Below are positions 34,101 to 38,824 of a DNA stretch of 38,824 nt, one piece after another. Within the stretch, counting starts at the first letter, position 1; each line of letters begins with the position of its first letter. The position numbers were made by a program, and so were the translations under genes. The notes beneath the pieces were generated by a model. It did not search any database. It was given only the letters and a program-made list of their open reading frames with translations, and was not told the origin of the DNA. The stretch is taken from contig DATDCV010000313.1 in the NCBI GenBank assembly GCA_036524155.1, positions 1 through 38,824 on the forward strand, written 5' to 3'. This DNA is from DATDCV01 sp036524155. Its GTDB lineage: Bacteria; Verrucomicrobiota; Verrucomicrobiia; Limisphaerales; UBA8199.

Positions 34101-35180
34101 GTGGGAACCAACGGCGTGTGGGTGACCGAATCGAGCGCGGACTACCTGGGCGCGTCGGTGGTTTACCCCGTAACGCTGACCAATTGGACGCATGTCGCGG
34201 TGGTGTATCGGGAAGCGCGCCCCAGCTTGTATCTGAACGGGAAGCTCGTCCGCGAGGGCCTTCAAACACCCTATATCGTCCATTGCGGCGTTGACGCCCC
34301 CCAAAGGCGCGATGCGCCGCCGTTCGTCGGGGCGTTGGGCGAGTTTTTTCACGCCCACCGTTCGCTCAGCGCGTCGGAGGTGTCGGCCCTGGCCCAAACC
34401 ATGCCGATCCCCGTCACGCTGCCGGAATTCCCGCCACTGCATCTCACCCTGGCTGCCGATGGCAGGCTCGAAGGCGAGGTCTGGAAAGCCGGCAGTTACG
34501 TTGCCCAAACCGCCTCGGGCCGGAGTCTGCGGGTTACGGTTTCGGACCTGCCTGCTCCGCTCGATCTGAGCAGCGATTGGCAGCTCTCGTTTCCACCGGG
34601 CTGGGGCGCACCGGAGCGAATTCGGCTGGACAAACTGGTGTCCTGGAGCACGCATGTGGACCCCGGCGTGCGTTACTTCAGCGGCCGGGCTGGCTACGCC
34701 AAAACGTTTTTTCTGCCTGCGGGCTTCGCCGCGAAAGATCAAACCCTGGTCCTGGATCTCGGCAAAGTGGGAATTATCGCCCGCGTGGTATTGAACGGCC
34801 ACGACCTTGGAACCTTATGGAAACCGCCGTTCCGTGTGGATATCACGAGCGCGGTGAAGCGCGGCGAAAACTCTCTCGAAATCCAGGTGGTGAACCTTTG
34901 GGCCAACCGCATGATCGGGGATGAGAACCTGCCCGAGGACAGCCCCCGGAATCCCAACGGATCACTAAAGACGTGGCCCGATTGGCTCGACCAAGGGAAA
35001 CCCAGCCCCAGCGGCCGTTACACCTTCACCAGCTACCGGCTTTGGTCCAGCGACGACGGGCTCCAGGATTCCGGCTTGATCGGCCCGGTGAGCATCAGGG
35101 CAGCAAAGGTTGTCACGCCCGGAAGTCGTTTGCTCCAGCGCCCTCTCCGGCCACCCGCGCGGAAAGCAGGAGCATCATAG
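31125..35180 (+). CDS. GH106-type alpha-L-rhamnosidase
   Basis: 1351 residues from the ATG at 31125. The enzyme family cleaves terminal alpha-L-rhamnose from pectins and other glycans. The N-terminus is a signal peptide with LLMGC, a possible lipobox, giving secretion or lipid anchoring. The catalytic part has PWVYWMWLNGNITSNGITAD, THIDSWEVGSQNW, GAEAFTARDEEKW, and NRFVIHRYALQPW, all typical of GH106. A laminin-G-like insert (TFAVWVKPEGG, LTNWTHVAVVYREARPSLYL) is unusual. A GH2-like beta-sandwich (WLNGHDLGTLWKPPF region) ends the protein. The frame runs open upstream to 30720, but those residues are repeat A copy 3, so 31125 is used. Confidence 0.9.
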   Translation: MAGLKLPLFLLLMGCLGASAGTALDLDRGFSQPPASAKPWVYWMWLNGNITSNGITADLEAMQRVGIGGVLVMEVDYETPKGPVVFGSPEWHDLFRHLCLEAKRLGIEIRMNNDAGYCGSGGPWITPELSMQKLVWTETTVAGPARFDSSLRRPESLENFYRDIAVLTFPTPKDDSVRMTDFSPKLTTSTGVPPAVANRLCDGDTNTTVTLPQPEPGKPSVVQLEFPQPYTARQLVLRMPVAGDQIVHGWLQTSDDGREFKTVREFDIIPPTQVFNFPTVTARCFRVFFPTKNADVDQFVISEVELSPRYRIEGIEAKGLSVRKISYPGPSEFPGRAEYPELPEGAAIPRAQVLDLSSRLDQQGRLRWDVPVGSWTILRFGHTSTGRKNHPAPEGGLGLECDKLGKAGVKAAFGGLIARLAAESRSVAPGTLLSTHIDSWEVGSQNWTATLPRDFKKQRGYDLKKLLPVLTGRFVDSPEISERFLWDFRQTISELVVDRYAGRMRELAHRHGLRLSIEAYDAPCDDLTYAGRADEPMAEFWTWPAFEMAYTCAAMTSAAHVYGKQIVGAEAFTARDEEKWLGHPFSVKVFGDWAFCEGLNRFVIHRYALQPWTNPERRPGLAFGPFGLHYERSQTWWEEARVWNDYLARCQYLLQQGTWVADICYLADERAPRHWRNPNRRGERLGYNYDACPAEALLERASVRNGRLTFPGGIGYRVLALPETETMTPQLLARIKNLIESGVTVVGAPPAKSPGLSDFPRCDQQVARLTKEIWGDCDGRTVTERRLGKGKVFRGLTPAEVLAREDIPPDFLAQIKSRPAPLNWTHRALPGAEVYFVANKTLETIEATCQFRAGGLRPELWHPDTGRIERPAVYDADANTIRVPLRLDPAGSVFVVFRHGQQAQADRITSVSQDGTPLLQPRLEPLEPKEKLADTATNFTFAVWVKPEGGTTLPQETVFGKSIGFSARNDALFHAIGHFLYRSPNHAGTGLSVGTNGVWVTESSADYLGASVVYPVTLTNWTHVAVVYREARPSLYLNGKLVREGLQTPYIVHCGVDAPQRRDAPPFVGALGEFFHAHRSLSASEVSALAQTMPIPVTLPEFPPLHLTLAADGRLEGEVWKAGSYVAQTASGRSLRVTVSDLPAPLDLSSDWQLSFPPGWGAPERIRLDKLVSWSTHVDPGVRYFSGRAGYAKTFFLPAGFAAKDQTLVLDLGKVGIIARVVLNGHDLGTLWKPPFRVDITSAVKRGENSLEIQVVNLWANRMIGDENLPEDSPRNPNGSLKTWPDWLDQGKPSPSGRYTFTSYRLWSSDDGLQDSGLIGPVSIRAAKVVTPGSRLLQRPLRPPARKAGAS

Positions 35181-35203
35181 ATGACCGCCGACAATAGGCT
35201 CCC

Positions 35204-37231
35204 TCAACGCAACAGCGCATCTAGATTCTTCCGTGCTTCGACGTAACTCGGATTGATCCGCAGTGCTTCGCGAAACTCTGCTTTCGCCGCATCGATTTGG
35301 CCTTTGCCGTTCAACGCCACACCCAGGTTGAAATGGGCGCTGGCATAATTGGGCCGCAGGAGAAGCGCCAGCCGGAAATGGGGGATGGCGGTGTCCAAGT
35401 CGCCCATCCGCTGCAGCGCGACGCCAAGGTTATTGTGCGCGTCGGCCGACTCGGGCTGCTGTTCGATCGTGGCCTGAAACTCCTTCGCCGCTTCGGCGAA
35501 TCTTCCCGTTCGCATCAGGGCGACCCCCAGGTTGTAATGCGCGTCGGGAAACTCCGGCCGATCGCGCACGGCCTGGGCGTACTCTTTGAGCGCTTCGTCC
35601 GCCAGGCCTTTCCGTTCCAGGGCGATGCCGAGGCTGTTGTGGGCGTCGGCGTAATGAGGATCGGCCACGATCGCTTGCCGCAGCCGGGCGATCCCCTCGT
35701 CGACTCGGTCTTTCTGGACGAGCACAACTCCCAGGTTGCTAAGGGCCTTGGCGTAGCCGGGCCGGATCCGCAACGCCTCCTCGAACTGCGCGGCGGCCTC
35801 GTCGAACCGCCCCTGTCCGTCTCGAACGGAGCCCAGGTTGACGTGCGCGAGATAGTTGCCGGTCGTGACGCGGAGGGCATGTTGAAAGAGCGCCTCGTCA
35901 TTTTTCCAGTAGCCGACCTGGTGGCGTGTCAGCAGCGCACACCCGATGGCCGCGGCCGCAACAGCGACACCAACGCCGACCGTGGTCGCAGCTCGCAGCA
36001 TCACCGGCCGCAGAAGACTCGCTGCGCTCCATACGAGCGCACAGACCAAACCGATGGACGGTATGTAGGAGTAACGATCGGCCATCGATTGTTCCCCGGC
36101 GCGCACTAGCCCGATCACCGGAACCAGGGTGCCAATGAACCAAAACCACCCCACCAGCAAAAACGGGTAGCGACTCCGGTTAACCACGGCGAAGACCGAC
36201 ACAGCGATGATCAGCAGCACCGAAACCGCCGCGATCCAAACCGGCCAGTGCGCGACCGGCGGGTAGAAAAACGCCAGGTCAACCGGGTAAAACAGCTTGC
36301 CGATATATCGGAGATAGGAGACCGCAGCGTTTTCCATCCGGCCCGCCAGCGGCAGACCCGCAATAATGGCGCCTCCGTGGCGCTGCACGACCAGGGCGAT
36401 GATGCTGGCGCCGAGCGCCGCCACAAAAAACGGAATCTTCTCCAGGATCAGCCGCCCAATGCTGCCGGTCTGCCATCGACCCAGCGGCCAGAAATCCAGC
36501 AGCAGCAACACAAACGGCAGCGTCACCAGCATCTGCTTGGACATCAACCCGAGAATGAACCAGGCCAGCGCCAGCGCATACCAGCCTGCTGCCGCGTTGA
36601 AGACCGGGCGCGTTGGAGCGGCGCCGCTGCCTGCCGTTTTTGCGTTTGGTTGCCGGCCGGCCTCCGCCTGGCCTCTCCGGGCCTGCTTCTCGCCGCGTCC
36701 GGCGGCCGCCCCCGCGGGCGGCAGCTTTGATTTCACCGAAGCCCGGCTTTTCTCAACCCAACAGCCATAGGCCCACAAGCTGAGCAGGAAGAACGCCGTG
36801 CTCAGCACATCTTTCCGTTCGGAAATCCAGGCCACCGACTCCACGCGGAGCGGATGCAGTCCGAAAAACAGTGCGGCCAGGAGGCTTCGCCACTTCGCGC
36901 CGGTGAGCTTGCGCAGCACGAGGAACACCAGCACCACATTCAGCGCGTGCAGCGCGATGCTGCTCAAGTGGTGGCCCCACGCCGCGCCGGCGTACAATTC
37001 CCAGTCGAGCTGGTGCGAAACCCAGGTCAACGGGTGCCAGTTAGCCGCCCGGTCGCTCGCCAGCGCCCACTGCAGACTCCTCCAGCTCACGCCCTCCCTG
37101 ACATGCGGGTTGGCCGTGACGTAGTCGGGGTCGTCGTAGTTCACGAACCCGTTGTCCACCGCCGGGAGAAAGGCCCACAGGACCACCCCCGCCAGCAGCA
37201 GAGTCAACAGGGTCAGACCACGCCCAAGCAT
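35204..37231 (-). CDS. TMTC-like membrane protein with TPR repeats
   Basis: 675 residues. The N-terminal ~430 residues have about 10 to 12 hydrophobic helices and the motif FVNYDDPDYVTANPHV, with an early acidic pair reminiscent of GT-C glycosyltransferases. The Pro-rich spacer near residues 165-205 is low complexity. From about 440 to the end, six or more 34-residue TPR repeats follow (AHNNLGVALQRMGDLDTAIP pattern). This fusion resembles eukaryotic TMTC proteins and bacterial DUF1736-type proteins. A role in protein glycosylation is inference. It is convergent with the GH106 gene, 23 bp apart. Confidence 0.82.
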   Translation of the reverse strand: MLGRGLTLLTLLLAGVVLWAFLPAVDNGFVNYDDPDYVTANPHVREGVSWRSLQWALASDRAANWHPLTWVSHQLDWELYAGAAWGHHLSSIALHALNVVLVFLVLRKLTGAKWRSLLAALFFGLHPLRVESVAWISERKDVLSTAFFLLSLWAYGCWVEKSRASVKSKLPPAGAAAGRGEKQARRGQAEAGRQPNAKTAGSGAAPTRPVFNAAAGWYALALAWFILGLMSKQMLVTLPFVLLLLDFWPLGRWQTGSIGRLILEKIPFFVAALGASIIALVVQRHGGAIIAGLPLAGRMENAAVSYLRYIGKLFYPVDLAFFYPPVAHWPVWIAAVSVLLIIAVSVFAVVNRSRYPFLLVGWFWFIGTLVPVIGLVRAGEQSMADRYSYIPSIGLVCALVWSAASLLRPVMLRAATTVGVGVAVAAAAIGCALLTRHQVGYWKNDEALFQHALRVTTGNYLAHVNLGSVRDGQGRFDEAAAQFEEALRIRPGYAKALSNLGVVLVQKDRVDEGIARLRQAIVADPHYADAHNSLGIALERKGLADEALKEYAQAVRDRPEFPDAHYNLGVALMRTGRFAEAAKEFQATIEQQPESADAHNNLGVALQRMGDLDTAIPHFRLALLLRPNYASAHFNLGVALNGKGQIDAAKAEFREALRINPSYVEARKNLDALLR

Positions 37232-37294
37232 CGGATTCGCATCTTGCGGGGGACGAACGGAGAATGCAAAAGGATTTCCAAATGCATGAGTCGA

Positions 37295-37384
37295 GGGCCG
37301 GAGCGCCGAGTTGCACTCGGCTTGGCACGCGGCTTACAACCGGCCGTCGGTTCACTTAAGCCGATTGAAAATCGGCGCTCCGGC
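37295..37384. repeat. Palindromic repeat family A, copy 4
   Basis: Shorter 14-bp perfect arms at 37295-37308 and 37371-37384. A T:A pair of copies 2 and 3 is C:G here, so both arms changed together. It sits in the 231-bp gap upstream of the TMTC-like gene; no other element is seen there. Confidence 0.85.
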
Positions 37385-37462
37385 CGATGGCTGAGGCGAT
37401 CGCCCGCTTGTTCCGGCTGGTCCGCCTTAGAGTAAAAGGGACACCCCGACTGTCGCTTTCCC

Positions 37463-38548
37463 TCAGTTTCGACCGATCGTCACCGGACCGTCCCGTGTGG
37501 CGCGGAGAGTGACCCGAGTGTTGAGCCGGGGCTGTTCATTGTAGGTTCCAGGACCGATCAGAACAATATCCGTGCCGGCTCGATCGGCCGCAGCCACCCC
37601 CGCCGTCACGGTTCTCAACGGCTTGTCGCTGGCAATCCCTCGCCCCGGCAAATTCAACCCGAAAGCGCTCACGTAGCGAGTGGTCCCGGAGACGACGGCC
37701 TGCTGCCAACTGTTGGCAGCGTCTGACAAGATGTCGGACTGCGACTCCGTGATGACGTTCATTTGAGAGCTGTATTGGCTGGGCGGGAGCACGGCCGTAT
37801 TCGTGATTTGGTGATAAGACATCAGGTTGAACCAGGTATTGTTAGCCAGCACCTGTTGGGCCGGCGTGCAATTGGTGTAGTAATTGAGGAAGTTGGCCAG
37901 GGTGATTAGGTCGCGGTTGAAGTAGGCATATTCGGGCAGGATATCCGGCAGTCCACACCAGCCAACGTAATAACCGTTGGTGCGAAAACACGCTTCAGCG
38001 ACGTATTGATCACAGCTCCCAAAGGTGTGCCCCAATCCAAAACAATGACCGACCTCGTGCAACCAATTGCCGGCCACGGAATATGGGAAAAGGTTTGTGT
38101 GCCATTCGTCACGCAGGATCTCATAGGCCGTAATAATCATATCACCGCCGCCCGAAGAATAATCTCCGTTGTTAATGTAGATGTTCACGGCGTTGGTATT
38201 CCAGGCATAACGCGGGTCCGCCTTGGCGGTGGCTTTGAAGTAGGCGTTGGTATACTTAAGGTTGATATTGAACCACGCACTTGGCCCGCTGGTGTCGGTG
38301 GAGCCGATGGGTAAATACCGGTCAACCACGCGCAAGCGATAGCCTCGCCAGTTGTTCGCGAGCCAGATGTTGGCCTGCTCAAAAGCCTGGTCGATCCGGT
38401 TGGTAACGAAGCAGGCAGGGACCTTCCCCGTGGCCGGGTCCACGATCGCCTTCAAGGAAACGTTGATCCAGATGGGTTCGGCGGCCAGTGGCAGGGCGTT
38501 AAAGAGCGCTGCCATTAACGAGAGCAATAGAATTCTATTCACAAGCAC
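37463..38548 (-). CDS. Secreted metzincin-type metalloprotease
   Basis: 361 residues with a signal peptide (about 1-23). The zinc site HEVGHCFGLGH (164-174) is an HExxHxxGxxH metzincin motif with catalytic Glu165. The Met-turn NLMSYH has Met243, about 70 residues after the zinc site. Both are needed for a metzincin and both are intact, so it should be an active zinc endopeptidase. The C-terminal ~60 residues (VTAGVAAADRAGTDIVLIGPG) look like the beginning of a right-handed beta-helix domain that ends abruptly. Substrate is unknown. The next gene upstream, at 38564, is 15 bp away. Confidence 0.88.
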   Translation of the reverse strand: MLVNRILLLSLMAALFNALPLAAEPIWINVSLKAIVDPATGKVPACFVTNRIDQAFEQANIWLANNWRGYRLRVVDRYLPIGSTDTSGPSAWFNINLKYTNAYFKATAKADPRYAWNTNAVNIYINNGDYSSGGGDMIITAYEILRDEWHTNLFPYSVAGNWLHEVGHCFGLGHTFGSCDQYVAEACFRTNGYYVGWCGLPDILPEYAYFNRDLITLANFLNYYTNCTPAQQVLANNTWFNLMSYHQITNTAVLPPSQYSSQMNVITESQSDILSDAANSWQQAVVSGTTRYVSAFGLNLPGRGIASDKPLRTVTAGVAAADRAGTDIVLIGPGTYNEQPRLNTRVTLRATRDGPVTIGRN

Positions 38549-38563
38549 CTCGTGGATTCCTGC

Positions 38564-38824
38564 TTATTGTAGCGTAACCAGCACCAGCACCAGGCCCTTG
38601 CCTTCCTTGAGCTCGCTCATGGCCTTCCCGAGGGTGGCTCCCGGGGCGCGAGCCGGGTCGGCCGCTTTCATCGCGTGTCCGGGCACTTCGGAGGTGGTCA
38701 GCAGGTCGCCGGCCTCGATCGCTCCGCTGGCAGCCTCCGCCCAGACAAAGACGCGCCCGCTCAAGGCCACCTGCAGTTCCCCTTCGACGACTCCCTTCTG
38801 CTGCAGACTCAGGCCCGGCTGCAC
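38564..38824 (-). CDS. C-terminal fragment of a large surface-type protein
   Basis: 86 residues of a gene whose start lies beyond the right edge. The sequence VALSGRVFVWAEAASGAIEAG, then DLLTTSEVPGHAMKAADPAR and GKAMSELKEGKGLVLVLVTLQ, matches a C-terminal domain found on long bacterial surface or tail-fibre-like proteins. Such endings usually follow long repeat regions. It stops 15 bp before the metzincin start codon on the same strand. The full length and function cannot be given. Confidence 0.7.
   Translation of the reverse strand: MQPGLSLQQKGVVEGELQVALSGRVFVWAEAASGAIEAGDLLTTSEVPGHAMKAADPARAPGATLGKAMSELKEGKGLVLVLVTLQ

Overview
Most of this window (about 690 to the end) is a GC-rich bacterial chromosome segment that looks like a Verrucomicrobiota genome of the Pedosphaera/Limisphaerales type. 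The assignment is inferred from gene content: pseudopilin-like proteins ending in RWNNDHQP, an ECF sigma factor beside a Ser/Thr kinase-TPR protein, a giant autotransporter-associated beta-strand repeat protein, secreted proteins with a shared C-terminal W...F(F/Y)RL motif, a GH106 rhamnosidase, and many dispersed palindromic repeats. The first ~650 bases are different. They match, from memory, the 3' part of the ruminant BovB (RTE) retrotransposon, carry two frameshifts and a YADD-to-YADN change, and join abruptly to bacterial sequence inside one open frame. This is most likely an assembly chimera or host DNA (cow, sheep or goat), not a bacterial gene.

Layout. 691-1869: 5'-truncated WD40/Ig secreted-type protein. 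2265-3152 (-) and 7638-8390 (+): pseudopilin-like proteins on either side of a regulatory cluster, ECF sigma (3413-3982), kinase-TPR (4101-6803) and zinc-ribbon membrane protein (6807-7592). 8688-10720: rplM-rpsI and argC. 10722-11075: palindrome cluster. 11106-13913: an unrecognised island of a small ORF and two unknown proteins, one Cys-rich with a C-terminal helix-turn-helix, separated and flanked by 8-bp tandem arrays. 13958-14698 (-): secreted protein. 15089-18368: sulfite-oxidase-like protein, cysteine desulfurase and dnaN. 18658-24882 (-): outer-membrane protein and giant beta-strand repeat protein. 24883-26544: a long gene-free region with TTATTCACC-like 9-mers and a probable large structured RNA ending at an intrinsic terminator. 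26545-27639: hypE-like gene. 27772-30752 (-): MFS and NCS1 transporters. 31125-35180: GH106 enzyme. 35204-38824 (-): TMTC-like TPR protein, metzincin protease and a partial gene.

How it fits together. The core genes (L13/S9, argC, dnaN, desulfurase) are ordinary. The remainder suits a free-living or gut polymer degrader with a large secretome: rhamnosidase, protease, Ig/WD40 and beta-strand repeat surface proteins, pseudopilins and nutrient uptake transporters. At least four families of inverted repeats fill the intergenic spaces, and two of them show compensatory base changes between copies. The strongest candidates for something undescribed are the ~0.9 kb structured-RNA region at 25.38-26.28 kb and the octamer-flanked island at 11.1-13.9 kb. 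Both are preceded by nearly the same 25-bp element, two GGTGAATAA-like 9-mers spaced 11 bp apart.
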